Shown here piece by piece: positions 35,515 to 43,942 of a stretch of DNA of 64,000 bases. The translations under genes were made by a program, and so were the position numbers. Within the stretch, counting starts at the first letter, position 1. Each line of letters starts with the position of its first letter. This DNA is from Rhizobium sp. J15 (lineage in GTDB: Bacteria; Pseudomonadota; Alphaproteobacteria; Rhizobiales; Rhizobiaceae): contig NZ_NWSX01000010.1 of the NCBI RefSeq assembly GCF_002531825.1, forward strand, positions 62,001-126,000, read 5' to 3'. A model generated the notes under the pieces. It made no database searches. It was not told the origin of the DNA and saw only the letters and a program-made list of their open reading frames with translations.

Positions 35515-36041
35515 CCTCAAGAAAACGCTTTGCCCTGTTTCGCGGCCTGCTCGGCGATCGCAACGGGGTGGCCGCGATCGAGTTCGCGATCCTGGCCCTG
35601 CCGCTCTTCATCATGATATTCGGCATCATCGAAGTGTCGCTGATGTTCTTCGTCAACTCCTCGCTGGATGCTTCGGTCCACAAGATCTCCCGGATGATCC
35701 GCACCGGCGAGGTCGCGTCGTCAAAGATCACATTGAACAGCTTCAAAGCCAAGATCTGCGACGACATGATTCTGGCTTTCAGCTGTTCCAGCGGTCTCGT
35801 CGTCAAGGTCAGCGTGCTTTCCGACCTGTCGTCCGCCGCCAGCACCGATCCCATCGACAACAGCGGCAAGCTCGCCGTCACCGAGACCTACGATATCGGC
35901 AAGGGCAGCGACTACATCCTGGTGCAGGCATTCCTGCCCTGGGAAGCCACCGTCAATTTCTTCAGCCTGTCGAGCGCCAAGCTTTCCGACGGCCGCTATC
36001 TCCTCGGATCGTCCGCTCTGTTCCGCAACGAGCCCTTCTGA
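35511..36041 (+). CDS. TadE-like pseudopilin (first)
   Basis: A 176-residue protein. A cytoplasmic stretch of about 18 residues precedes the TadE pseudopilin motif GVAAIEFAILALPLFIMIFG (about 19-38), with the conserved Glu five residues after the Gly-Val. The rest is periplasmic, with one Cys pair (Cys83, Cys91 region). TadE/TadF pseudopilins are minor subunits of Flp/Tad pili. It begins in an ATGA overlap with the VWA gene. No prepilin peptidase, ATPase or secretin gene is near. Confidence 0.82.
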   Translation: MTSRKRFALFRGLLGDRNGVAAIEFAILALPLFIMIFGIIEVSLMFFVNSSLDASVHKISRMIRTGEVASSKITLNSFKAKICDDMILAFSCSSGLVVKVSVLSDLSSAASTDPIDNSGKLAVTETYDIGKGSDYILVQAFLPWEATVNFFSLSSAKLSDGRYLLGSSALFRNEPF

Positions 36042-36042
36042 C

Positions 36043-36627
36043 ATGATCATGAAACCGAGCCTCGCTCTTCTTACCTTCGTCAGGTCACGAATCCGCCGGC
36101 TCGCATGCGACCGTACGGCCGCCTCGGGCGTCGAATTCGCACTGGTGCTGCCGATCCTGATCATGCTGCTGTTCGGCACCGTCGATCTCGGCCATGCCCT
36201 CACCGTCAGCCGCAAGATAGACGAGATCGCATCCAGCACAGGCGATATGATCGCCCAGCAGAGCACCTGGACGAAGACCGACGTCACCAAGCTTCTCTCC
36301 GGCGCGAGCTTCATCCTGCAGCCCTATGACACCACCGGGCTGACGATCACGGTCACGGTCAACGATGTCGACAACAGCGGCAAGGCGACCGTCAACTGGT
36401 CGGCCGCGTTCAACACCGCGTCGCTCGCTTCCGGCACGGCAAGCGCCATCGACATACCGAAAAAGATACAGGAGACCGGCGTGCAGGTAGTGCTGACCCG
36501 TGTGGAATACACGCTGACGACACCGGTCTCGGCGTTTTTCTCGAATTTCACCGGACAGAACGGCTACAGCTTCGACCATCATTTCTTCAATCGCCCCAGG
36601 GTCAGCGACACGATCACCTACAATTGA
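36043..36627 (+). CDS. TadE-like pseudopilin (second)
   Basis: A 194-residue protein with the TadE-type segment ASGVEFALVLPILIMLLFG at about 27-45, again with Glu at the expected place. The periplasmic part is beta-rich and ends in aromatic and His residues. It starts one base after the previous gene, so the three genes form an operon. An in-frame ATG two codons downstream is an alternative start. A small hairpin (TGAGCC / GGCTCA) includes its stop codon. With the VWA protein and the other TadE protein it may form an envelope assembly that depends on a Tad motor elsewhere. Confidence 0.82.
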   Translation: MIMKPSLALLTFVRSRIRRLACDRTAASGVEFALVLPILIMLLFGTVDLGHALTVSRKIDEIASSTGDMIAQQSTWTKTDVTKLLSGASFILQPYDTTGLTITVTVNDVDNSGKATVNWSAAFNTASLASGTASAIDIPKKIQETGVQVVLTRVEYTLTTPVSAFFSNFTGQNGYSFDHHFFNRPRVSDTITYN

Positions 36628-36752
36628 GCCGCAGGCTCAGTGACATTCTGACCGTTGTCGCCGGCGCGACAATGGTGCATTGCTTCGGCCGTTCGGCGGA
36701 CCGGCCTTTCCAGGGAATCGCAATGCATCACGGTGAAAATGAAGGACATGAA

Positions 36753-37277
36753 ATGACGGCAGGAAAAGCTTGCCGCGCCATGCGGAAACTGCCTGCCATG
36801 GCGCCGATCGCGTTGGCCGCGATCATGAGTTCTCATGCGCCCTCGACGGCCGCCGCTCAAGCCGATCTTCACTGGTCGCAGGACCCGGCCAGCCATTGCA
36901 GCTTCGTGGCGCCGGCCTCCCTGACGACGGGACCGACCTTCTGGATCGGCGCATGCGTCGACGGAAAGGCGTCGGGGGAAGGCATGCTGCGCCGCCGCGA
37001 CGGCGACAAGGCGGGGGCGGCCTTCTTCGGCCGGATGGAGGATGGGGTTCCCCAGATCGGCGTCGTCGATCTGACCGATGGATACAGGGCCGGCAGTTTC
37101 AGCGACGGCGATATCGGCGGGCAAACCGATCCCGACCCGCAGGACAGGATAGACGCCTTTCGCATCGCAGCCGAGGCGGCGCGGATGGTCGGCGCCAAAT
37201 ATGCCGCCGAGAAGAATGCGGGATCTGCCCGCCATTACGAAGAGCTCGCCAAGACCTTGGAGCAGCAGAACGATTGA
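36753..37277 (+). CDS. Exported hypothetical protein, MORN-like repeat
   Basis: A 174-residue protein with a signal peptide (about 1-35, cleavage after TAAA). The mature part begins ADLHWSQDPASHCSF and contains CVDGKASGEGMLRRRDGDKA, which resembles one MORN motif, then a second glycine-rich turn. A helical tail (IAAEAARMVGAKYAAEKNAG) ends the protein. Two Cys residues could form a disulfide. AAGGA precedes ATG 36753 by six bases; an upstream in-frame ATG at 36723 is possible. It may be part of the Tad-like operon. The function is unknown. Confidence 0.6.
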   Translation: MTAGKACRAMRKLPAMAPIALAAIMSSHAPSTAAAQADLHWSQDPASHCSFVAPASLTTGPTFWIGACVDGKASGEGMLRRRDGDKAGAAFFGRMEDGVPQIGVVDLTDGYRAGSFSDGDIGGQTDPDPQDRIDAFRIAAEAARMVGAKYAAEKNAGSARHYEELAKTLEQQND

Positions 37278-37340
37278 GCGGCGGCAGATGAGCGAGACAT
37301 TGCGGCGACGAATATCACCAGCCTTTACTGGGCGGTCGGC

Positions 37341-38192
37341 TCACCCGGCGAGCTTGACGATGCCGTAGGGATTGAACTTGAACTCGTCCACCTCATAGGT
37401 GGACTCGAAGGAGAGGCTTGCCCCGCGCGCTTTTAGAGTGGCTTCGAGGCCTTCCCTCGCGATCTCGTCGGCAACCGCGTCCATGATGGCGACGATCTGT
37501 CTTTCGCTGCCTGCCGTGTCAGGCACATAGACCTCCGGCAGCCCGACGAGATGGAAGCCGACGCTTTCCAGATATCCGCGCGCCGAGAGCGGCCGCTTGG
37601 CGAAAGCCAGACGGCCGATGCGCTGCTCGGCGAGAGTGTCGCCCGCCTTTTGCGCATCGGCGCCTTGCCTGATCAGCGCTCTCCAGCGATCGAGCCCATG
37701 CGCGATGCCGGCGCTTTCGCCTTTTACGGCAACCGCGCCCGCATCGATCATCCGTTCGATGAGGCGGAGCGCCGCCATCGAAACCTTCACCGTCTCCGCC
37801 TGCTCCATGCTCGGCCCGAGGACGTAGAGAACGGATTGATGATCGGCGACGGCCTGCTCGTCGGCCGCGCTCCACGCATCGGGTTCGACCCGATCCCAGC
37901 ATACGTCGAAGGACCGGCTCATTCTGTCGTCCGGCTCGCCCTGAGAATATTCCTCATCGACGCTGAAGCCGGCGGCGAAATCGCCGATCGCCTGCGACGC
38001 CGCCTCGGACAAGCGGCTGAGATCGCTATCCCTGCCGAGGAAACAGAAGACATGCCTTGGCTTCACCGACGACGCCTCCTCCTGCGTCGTCGTTTCCTCC
38101 TTGGTATCAGGGCTGGATTCCGTGGCGAGGGACGGCTTCCAGCCGATCATCGCCCACAGGGAGCCGAGGAGTGTGCGACGCATGAGCTTCAT
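37341..38192 (-). CDS. Exported protein of unknown function
   Basis: A 283-residue protein. The N-terminus (MKLMRRTLLGSLWAMIG) is a probable signal sequence with an RR pair but no full Tat consensus. A charged Glu/Thr-rich linker (about 24-42) precedes a globular domain with VKPRHVFCFLGRDSDLSRLS, VLYVLGPSM, and GFHLVGLPEVYVPD, which reads like a conserved but unassigned family. GGAAGG precedes the ATG. It is convergent with the MORN-like gene and stands alone. I do not recognise the family. Confidence 0.6.
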   Translation of the reverse strand: MKLMRRTLLGSLWAMIGWKPSLATESSPDTKEETTTQEEASSVKPRHVFCFLGRDSDLSRLSEAASQAIGDFAAGFSVDEEYSQGEPDDRMSRSFDVCWDRVEPDAWSAADEQAVADHQSVLYVLGPSMEQAETVKVSMAALRLIERMIDAGAVAVKGESAGIAHGLDRWRALIRQGADAQKAGDTLAEQRIGRLAFAKRPLSARGYLESVGFHLVGLPEVYVPDTAGSERQIVAIMDAVADEIAREGLEATLKARGASLSFESTYEVDEFKFNPYGIVKLAG

Positions 38193-38295
38193 GAAGCCTT
38201 CCGTTCGGTCGAATGTTCATGGCTCAGCCTTATAAACATTCGAATTCCGAAACGGAAGCAGGATCGTCGCCACAGGCGATGCCGCCTGCCCTTCG

Positions 38296-39348
38296 TCAGG
38301 CCCAGATATCGCCCGGCATGAAGCCTTCGGTGAAAGGATCGTCATTGTCCAGAACGAGCGTGTTCAGGCCGGAGATCCAGCTGGTGCCGGTCAGTGTGGG
38401 AACGACGGCGGCCTTGTCGCCGATCCTTGCCTCCTCGACCAGTCTGCCGGTGTAGACATTGCCGAGAATCCCCTGATGCCGGAAATCCTGATTGAGCGGC
38501 AGTTCGCCCTTGGCATGCAGAACGGCCATCTTCGCGCAGGTGCCGGTGCCGCAGGGGCAGCGGTCGAGCGCGCCCGTCCAGGTCGCCGGATCGTCCCAGG
38601 AGAGATCGCCGGTCGCCATCGTCACCGTGTTCTTCCAGTCGGCCTTCGGATCGTCGGTCGGACCGGAGAGCTGCGAGATCGTAATGCCGACGCCGGGATA
38701 ATGCGGATGGGCAACCGGCAATTGCTCGATGGCCGCCTGCCGGATCATCGCGGACACGCGCGCGATCTCCCGCCCATGCGCCGGGATCAGTTCAAGGCCC
38801 TTGAACTGACGGACGTCGGCGATGACATAGAACATGCCGCCCCAGCCGACATCGACGGTGACCTTGCCGAGATGCGGCACATCGATGACGGCGTCGAGAT
38901 GGGCGGCGAATGCCGGCACGTTCTTGAAGGTCACGCTCTTGACCTTGCCGTTGCTGCACTCCGCCTTCACGCGGATGAGACCGGCCGGCGCCTCGAGAAC
39001 CAGCTCGGTGACCGGCTCCTTCATCGGCAGCATGCCCATTTCCAAAAGGACCGTCACCACCGAGATGGTATTGCCGCCGGACATCATCGGATATTCGACC
39101 TGCTCCATGATGACATAGCCGGCATCGGCCTCCGAATGACAGGGCGGCACGATGATGTTGCAGCAATGGGCGGGATAACCGCGCGGCTCGCGCAGCATCA
39201 GCTTGCGCAGCTGGTCGTCATTGGTCTCCAGCCATTTCATCTTCTCATAGACGGAGTTGCCGGGAATATGCGGCACGCCGCCCGTGATCACGCGCATCGG
39301 CGTGCCTGCGTGAGTATCGACCGCGTGGATCGTTCTTTTGAATCCCAT
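38296..39348 (-). CDS. Proline-racemase-family protein, Ser/Cys type (probable trans-3-hydroxyproline dehydratase or epimerase)
   Basis: A 350-residue protein of the proline racemase superfamily (IHAVDTHAGTPMRVITGG, then GNVYTGRLVEEARIG). The first catalytic position is Ser90 in MMSGGN instead of the Cys of proline racemase and 4-hydroxyproline epimerase. The second is Cys266 in CPCGTGTC. Family members that lack one Cys include trans-3-hydroxy-L-proline dehydratases as well as weak epimerases. The divergent neighbour is an imine reductase of the type that reduces pyrroline-2-carboxylate to L-proline, which would be the product of the dehydratase. I therefore favour the dehydratase, with moderate confidence. 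ATG 39348 fits a GAGGAG site; 39354 is an alternative. Confidence 0.8.
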   Translation of the reverse strand: MGFKRTIHAVDTHAGTPMRVITGGVPHIPGNSVYEKMKWLETNDDQLRKLMLREPRGYPAHCCNIIVPPCHSEADAGYVIMEQVEYPMMSGGNTISVVTVLLEMGMLPMKEPVTELVLEAPAGLIRVKAECSNGKVKSVTFKNVPAFAAHLDAVIDVPHLGKVTVDVGWGGMFYVIADVRQFKGLELIPAHGREIARVSAMIRQAAIEQLPVAHPHYPGVGITISQLSGPTDDPKADWKNTVTMATGDLSWDDPATWTGALDRCPCGTGTCAKMAVLHAKGELPLNQDFRHQGILGNVYTGRLVEEARIGDKAAVVPTLTGTSWISGLNTLVLDNDDPFTEGFMPGDIWA

Positions 39349-39391
39349 GACCATTCTCCTCTGAGGTTCGGCTGCGCCATTGTGTGCAAAT

Positions 39392-39417
39392 TTCGTATAC
39401 GATATCATTTATACGAA
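39392..39417. promoter_or_regulatory. GntR-type operator candidate in the racemase/reductase divergent promoter
   Basis: The segment contains the perfect palindrome TCGTATACGA (39393-39402) and a wider inverted pair TTCGTAT ... ATACGAA spanning 26 bases. FCD-type GntR regulators bind sites of this shape. A related site lies upstream of the GntR gene at 41279-41290. Confidence 0.6.
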
Positions 39418-39551
39418 GTCACAGACTTGTCAATCATGAGAGTCATGTTTATGAACATAGATGTACATTTCTCGCCGGAAGCGTCTTGGGAATAGCCGGC
39501 CGAAGGCTCAAAGGCGCGGCGGCCAAGGAAACACAGGATTGGAGATTTGCG

Positions 39552-40553
39552 ATGACCGATGAGGTCCTACTCGAGCAGGCGCAAGCCGAGTCTTTGGCGA
39601 TGCGGGCCTGCCTGGCAGCGGGTGCCGGGGAAGCCACCGCCCGCTCGCTCGTCGACGCAACCTTGTCCGCCATGCTCTATGGTCCTGCGGCGCTCGGCTT
39701 TCCGCATATGGTCGATTACCTCGACAGCTTCCGCGAAGGCCGCATCAATTGCGATCCTGCGCCGAGCTGCGAACGCCCCTACCCCGCCTTCTTCGTCGCC
39801 GATGCCGACCGGGGCATTGCCCAGCTCGGCTTCGACCTTGCCTTCGACCAGTTGGTCGAAGCGGCGCGCACCTTCGGCGTTGCGATCTTCACGCAGACCA
39901 ACAGCTATACGGCCGGCGAACTCGGTTACTACGTCCGCAGGCTTGCCGGCGAAGGCATCGTCGGCCTCGCCGCCACCAATGCCAATGCCATGGTGGTCGC
40001 CAAGGCGGGCGGGCCCGCCGTCTACAGCACCAACCCGATGGCCTTTGGCTTTCCGCTGGGGGAAGGCTCGCTGCCTGTTGTCATCGACCAGGCGTCGAGC
40101 GCGACGGCTTACGTCAACATCGTTGCAGCCGCGGCTGAAGGGCGCAGCATCCCGGAGGGATGGGCCGTCGACGAAGCCGGCAAGGACACCCAGGATGCGG
40201 CGAAAGCACTTGGCGGAGCGCTTCTCCCCTTCGGCGGGCGCAAGGGCGCCAATGTGGCGCTGATGGTGGAAATGCTGTCGGCGGGCCTTTCGGGCGGCCC
40301 CTGGTCCCTGGACACGCCGTCTTTCAGGGAGGGGAGCGTCAGCCCCGCCGTGGGATTGACCGTCGTCGCGATGATGCCGGGGCGCACTGATGATGGCCTG
40401 ATCGAACGCGCCCGCTGCCAGGCCGGCCGCCTTCAGGAGAAGGGTGTCTTCGTGCCGGGGGTCAGCGGCATCGACTATCCGCGGCCGGCCTCGGAAAGGC
40501 TGAAAGTGCCGCGCTCTGTCTTCGAGGCCGTCACCAGGATCGCGGGCCCCTGA
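39552..40553 (+). CDS. Malate/L-lactate dehydrogenase-family imine reductase (probable pyrroline-2-carboxylate reductase)
   Basis: A 333-residue enzyme of the NAD(P)-dependent LDH2/MDG family, which differs from Rossmann-fold dehydrogenases. Motifs include GPAALGFPHMVDYLDSFREG in the N-terminal region, GVAIFTQTNSYTAGELGYYV, STNPMAFGFPLGEGSLPVV, and LPFGGRKGANVALMVEMLSA. Members such as DpkA/LhpD reduce cyclic imines (piperideine- or pyrroline-2-carboxylate). Position opposite the racemase-family gene suggests pyrroline-2-carboxylate to L-proline. GGAG lies seven bases before ATG 39552; the longer open frame upstream crosses the operator. It converges on the GntR gene with a four-base gap. Confidence 0.8.
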   Translation: MTDEVLLEQAQAESLAMRACLAAGAGEATARSLVDATLSAMLYGPAALGFPHMVDYLDSFREGRINCDPAPSCERPYPAFFVADADRGIAQLGFDLAFDQLVEAARTFGVAIFTQTNSYTAGELGYYVRRLAGEGIVGLAATNANAMVVAKAGGPAVYSTNPMAFGFPLGEGSLPVVIDQASSATAYVNIVAAAAEGRSIPEGWAVDEAGKDTQDAAKALGGALLPFGGRKGANVALMVEMLSAGLSGGPWSLDTPSFREGSVSPAVGLTVVAMMPGRTDDGLIERARCQAGRLQEKGVFVPGVSGIDYPRPASERLKVPRSVFEAVTRIAGP

Positions 40554-40557
40554 CGGC

Positions 40558-41235
40558 TCAGCCGGGCTTCTGCGCGGGGAGATGCTGGAGAAGCGACTGG
40601 CAGGCGCTCATGATGTGGGCATAAAGCAACTCTGCGGCCGCTTCCTCGTCCCGCTTGCGGCACGCTTCGAGAATTTGCCGATGCTCGCGATCGGCGGTCT
40701 GCTGGCCGTGCGACAGCGTCAGCTGCACCCGGAGATATCGTTCCAGCCGGTCGTTTACCGAACGGATCGTATTGACGAGGAACGGCCGGCGGGCGTCCTC
40801 ATAAAGACGGCTATGAAAGCGCCAGTTCAATTCCGACCACCGGGCGACATCCGTTTCATCCGCGAATGCGTCGCAATAGCCCAGCGCCTCCTTGAAGGTC
40901 TCTTCCGTCATGTGGGGGATCGAGAGCTTTATCGCATTGGTTTCCAGGATCGCCCGCACCTCGAAGATCTGGGCGATCTCCGGCTCGGAGAGGCTGGTGA
41001 CGATCGCGCCCTTGTTGCGATGGAATTCCACCAGGCCTTCGGCCTCGAGCCGCTTCAGCGCCTCCCGGACCGGAATCTTGCTGACGTTGAACAGCCGGGC
41101 GACATCGTCCTGGCGGATCGGCTCGCCTTCGTCGAGCGATCCATCCGCGATGGAATCGCGGATGAATTTCAGGATCACATCCGAGGCCGTGGGCGCCTTC
41201 CCGAGATTTGTCACCTGCGCGGTGTTGAAAGGCAT
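40558..41235 (-). CDS. GntR/FCD-family regulator of the racemase/reductase genes
   Basis: A 225-residue FadR-subfamily regulator. The winged helix (about 15-80) contains IRQDDVARLFNVSKIPVREA and LEAEGLVEFHRNKGAIVTSL. The FCD ligand domain (about 88-215) contains FEVRAILETNAIKLS, ELNWRFHSRLYEDA and DREHRQILEACRKRD, with His residues that usually bind a metal. A strong AAGGAG site precedes ATG 41235. The palindrome at 41279-41290 in its own promoter resembles that at 39392-39417, so it probably controls itself and the racemase/reductase pair. Confidence 0.88.
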   Translation of the reverse strand: MPFNTAQVTNLGKAPTASDVILKFIRDSIADGSLDEGEPIRQDDVARLFNVSKIPVREALKRLEAEGLVEFHRNKGAIVTSLSEPEIAQIFEVRAILETNAIKLSIPHMTEETFKEALGYCDAFADETDVARWSELNWRFHSRLYEDARRPFLVNTIRSVNDRLERYLRVQLTLSHGQQTADREHRQILEACRKRDEEAAAELLYAHIMSACQSLLQHLPAQKPG

Positions 41236-41278
41236 TCCCCAGGCTCCTTCTTTTCGGGATGAAGATCCTGCCTGGGAT

Positions 41279-41290
41279 ATCGTAGACGAT
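41279..41290. promoter_or_regulatory. GntR autoregulatory operator candidate
   Basis: ATCGT and ACGAT arms with AG in the centre, about 45 bases upstream of the gntR start. It shares TCGTA-ACGA with the site at 39393-39402. Confidence 0.5.
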
Positions 41291-41315
41291 CTCTTAGCTC
41301 AAGGCCGGTCGCGCA

Positions 41316-42071
41316 TCAGGCGACGGCTTGCGCCCCGGTGATTTCCACCAGCGAGCCGCACATGAAGGCCGCCTCATCCGATGCGAGGAAGGCGACGAGA
41401 GCCGCCACTTCCTCCGGCTTGCCGATGCGGCCATAGGGAACGAGCTTGTCGAGATCGGCGATCGTCCGGCCGGAACGCTTGACGCCAGCTTCGAGCATCG
41501 GCGTGTGGATTTCACCGGGGCAGACGGCGTTGACGCGCACCTTGTCGGGCGCATAGTCGCGGGCGAGGTTCTGGGTGAAGGCGGCGACGGCCGCCTTGGT
41601 GGTGTTGTAGGCGATGTGGTTCGGCGCGGGGTAAAGCCCCCATTGCGAAGCCGTGTTGACGATCGCGCCGCCGCCGGCTTCGATCATATGCGGAAGAGCC
41701 GCGCGGCAGAGATGGAACATCGAATCCAGATTGACCGCGAAGCTCAGCTGCCAGTCTTCATCCGAAAGCGACAGCAGGTTGCCGCGCCGGTTGATGCCGG
41801 CATTGTTGACGAGCACGTCGAGCCGCCCCTTGATGGCAAAGGCCTTCCCGATGAGCTCGACACAATCTTCCTTGCGGGAGATGTCGGCCGCAATCGCGAC
41901 TGCCAAGCCGCCCGCCGCCTCTATGAGCGAAGCGACTTCGTCTGCCGCCTGCGCATTGGCGTCGGTCACCACCACCAGCGCACCCTCATCGGCCAACCGC
42001 TTCGATATGGCCGAGCCGATGCCGCCGCCCCCACCCGTGACCACTGCGACCTTGCCGTGGAATCTCTTCAT
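41316..42071 (-). CDS. SDR-family oxidoreductase (first of two)
   Basis: A 251-residue classical short-chain dehydrogenase. The cofactor motif TGGGGGIG lies at about 12-19, followed by an Asp (VVTDAN) that suggests NAD preference. LVNNAGI, the catalytic Ser in NTASQWG, and YNTTK are all present. The PG motif VNAVCPGEIHTPM follows. AAAGGAG precedes ATG 42071; a longer frame upstream is unlikely. It is the last gene of the minus-strand operon 50698-41316. Its likely job is oxidation or reduction of a hydroxy or keto group on the imported compound or its breakdown product. Confidence 0.85.
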   Translation of the reverse strand: MKRFHGKVAVVTGGGGGIGSAISKRLADEGALVVVTDANAQAADEVASLIEAAGGLAVAIAADISRKEDCVELIGKAFAIKGRLDVLVNNAGINRRGNLLSLSDEDWQLSFAVNLDSMFHLCRAALPHMIEAGGGAIVNTASQWGLYPAPNHIAYNTTKAAVAAFTQNLARDYAPDKVRVNAVCPGEIHTPMLEAGVKRSGRTIADLDKLVPYGRIGKPEEVAALVAFLASDEAAFMCGSLVEITGAQAVA

Positions 42072-42134
42072 GTCGAATCTCCTTTTGGCGCAATTTTGAA
42101 CGCAGAACCGCTGCACATTTTTGCTGGAATTGCT

Positions 42135-42899
42135 CTACCTGATATAGCTGCCGCCATTGACGTCGAACGTCGCCCCATTCACCGATGCCTGCGAAGGGCG
42201 GAGCAGGAAGGCGACAAGCTCTGCGATCTCGGCCGGCTCGGCCATCTCGCCGATCGGGATGTCGCCGACAGCGGCATCCTTTCCGTGCCTCGTCACGAAC
42301 TCCTCGGTCATCTCGGTGCGCACCCAGCCCGGCGCGATGGAGACGGCGACGACCCCGTCGCGGCCGAAGCTCCTCGCAATCGACTTCGTGAGATTGACGA
42401 GCGCCGCCTTCGTCGCGCCGTAAGGCATGGCGTCGGCAGCATAGCCGCGCTGCCCGGCGCGGCTGGCGATATTGACGATCCGCCCGCCGCCATGCTGCTT
42501 GAAATGCACGAGCGCTTCCTTGCAGAGATCCGCCGCGGCGAAGAAATTCACGTGGAATTCCTTCTGCCAGGCGGCCCGCCAGTCGGAAGGATCGGCATCG
42601 ATCGAAATCTCGGTGCGGATGCCGGCATTGTTGACCACGGCATGGATGCGCCCCGCCGCCGCGAGCGCGTCGCGCCAGAGCGCGAAGGCGCCGTCCGGAC
42701 TGGAGAGGTCGGCCTGGACGATCAGCCCGTTGCCGCCGAGCTTGTGAAGCAAGGCTTCCGCGCGCTGCCTGTCGCGGCCGTAGTGGATGATCGGACGCGC
42801 ACCTTCGGCGGACAGGCGCTCGACGATCGCCGCGCCGATCCCGCCCGATGCTCCGGTGACGAGGACGGTCTGGCCGGTCAGAGGTTGAAGGTGAGACAT
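42135..42899 (-). CDS. SDR-family oxidoreductase (second of two)
   Basis: A 254-residue classical SDR. The cofactor motif TGASGGIG lies at about 15-22, and HYGRDRQRA after the second strand favours NADP. VVNNAGI, Ser in NIASRAG, and YGATK complete the active site, with SIAPGWVRTEM afterwards. GGAG lies seven to eight bases upstream of ATG 42899, nine bases after the racemase-like gene. Two SDRs with different predicted cofactor preference in one operon could invert a hydroxyl by oxidation then reduction; that is inference. Confidence 0.85.
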   Translation of the reverse strand: MSHLQPLTGQTVLVTGASGGIGAAIVERLSAEGARPIIHYGRDRQRAEALLHKLGGNGLIVQADLSSPDGAFALWRDALAAAGRIHAVVNNAGIRTEISIDADPSDWRAAWQKEFHVNFFAAADLCKEALVHFKQHGGGRIVNIASRAGQRGYAADAMPYGATKAALVNLTKSIARSFGRDGVVAVSIAPGWVRTEMTEEFVTRHGKDAAVGDIPIGEMAEPAEIAELVAFLLRPSQASVNGATFDVNGGSYIR

Positions 42900-42907
42900 G
42901 GCGGCTC

Positions 42908-43942
42908 CTACCTGAGTAAACCGACCTGGGGTCCCCAGGTATCGGACAGCGCAAAACCGGTGGCGAAAGGATCGTCTTCGGAGATGCGAAGCTGTTCGCG
43001 GCCGTAGATGAAGGCCCGGCCTGATATTCTCGGCAGCACGGCGCGGCGACCGCCGACCTCAGTTTCGCCGATCGCTTCGGCCAAAAACTCGCCGCCGATG
43101 ATCGACCGCGACGTCCTCAGGTCGCCGATGGAAACCTCGCCGCGGGCAAAAAGCGTCGCAAGGTTCGCCGAACTGCCGGTGCCGCAGGGCGAGCGATCGA
43201 CACGGCCGGGCTGCAGCGTCGTGCAGGTCCTGACAGCGCCATCGGCATCGCGGCTGCGGAACATCACATAGGCGATCTCATTCACGCCGCTCAAGACGGG
43301 ATGGGCGACCGAGACCTGACCTGCGAGCAGCGACTTGAGCTCGATCCCGGCCTCCGCCAGCAGCCGGGCATTGGCAGGCGCGATATCGAGGCCGAGCTGA
43401 TCGACGTCGACGAGCGCATAGTAAACGCCGCCGAAGGCGACGTCGATCCTGATGCACCCCCATTTCGGCGTCTCGACCTCTTTATCCAGCGCTTCGGCGA
43501 AGCTCGGCACATTGTCAAGGCTGACGGAGAGGCAGCGACCGTCGCGGCAGGCGGCGCGCGCGACGATCAGGCCCGCAGGCGTATCCAGGCGGACGACCGT
43601 CTCCGGCTCGGACATCGGCACCCGCCCGCTTTCGACCAGCGCCGTCACCACGCAGATGCAATTGCTGCCGGACATCGGATGGGCGCGGTCGGCCTGCAGC
43701 ACGATGAAGCCGGCATCGGCATCCGCACGCGTCGGCGCGACCAGCAGGTTCACCGACATGGCGACGTTGGCGCGCGGCTCGAAGGTGACGAAACGGCGCA
43801 GGCTGTCGTCGACCGTGTTGATGTGGTTCATCTTGTCGAGCATGGTCGCGCCCGGTATTTCGGGCGCGCCTGCGACGATGACCTTGCCGATCTCGCCCTG
43901 GCAGTGGACCTGCAGCAGGTCGAGGCTGCGCTCCCAGTTCAT
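42908..43942 (-). CDS. Proline-racemase-family protein, Ser/Cys type (second)
   Basis: A 344-residue proline racemase superfamily protein. It starts close to the fold (LQVHCQGEIGKVIVAGAP) and has Ser91 (MSGSN) at the first catalytic position and Cys253 (RSPCGTGSS) at the second. It is divergent from the family protein at 38296-39348, so the two are not recent duplicates. The Ser/Cys pattern makes a simple proline racemase unlikely; hydroxyproline epimerase or dehydratase activity is more probable. It overlaps the aldehyde dehydrogenase by four bases, with GGAGGC before its ATG. Operon context (D-amino-acid dehydrogenase, DapA-type enzyme, ALDH) parallels the trans-4-hydroxyproline pathway, where an epimerase acts first. 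Confidence 0.82.
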   Translation of the reverse strand: MNWERSLDLLQVHCQGEIGKVIVAGAPEIPGATMLDKMNHINTVDDSLRRFVTFEPRANVAMSVNLLVAPTRADADAGFIVLQADRAHPMSGSNCICVVTALVESGRVPMSEPETVVRLDTPAGLIVARAACRDGRCLSVSLDNVPSFAEALDKEVETPKWGCIRIDVAFGGVYYALVDVDQLGLDIAPANARLLAEAGIELKSLLAGQVSVAHPVLSGVNEIAYVMFRSRDADGAVRTCTTLQPGRVDRSPCGTGSSANLATLFARGEVSIGDLRTSRSIIGGEFLAEAIGETEVGGRRAVLPRISGRAFIYGREQLRISEDDPFATGFALSDTWGPQVGLLR

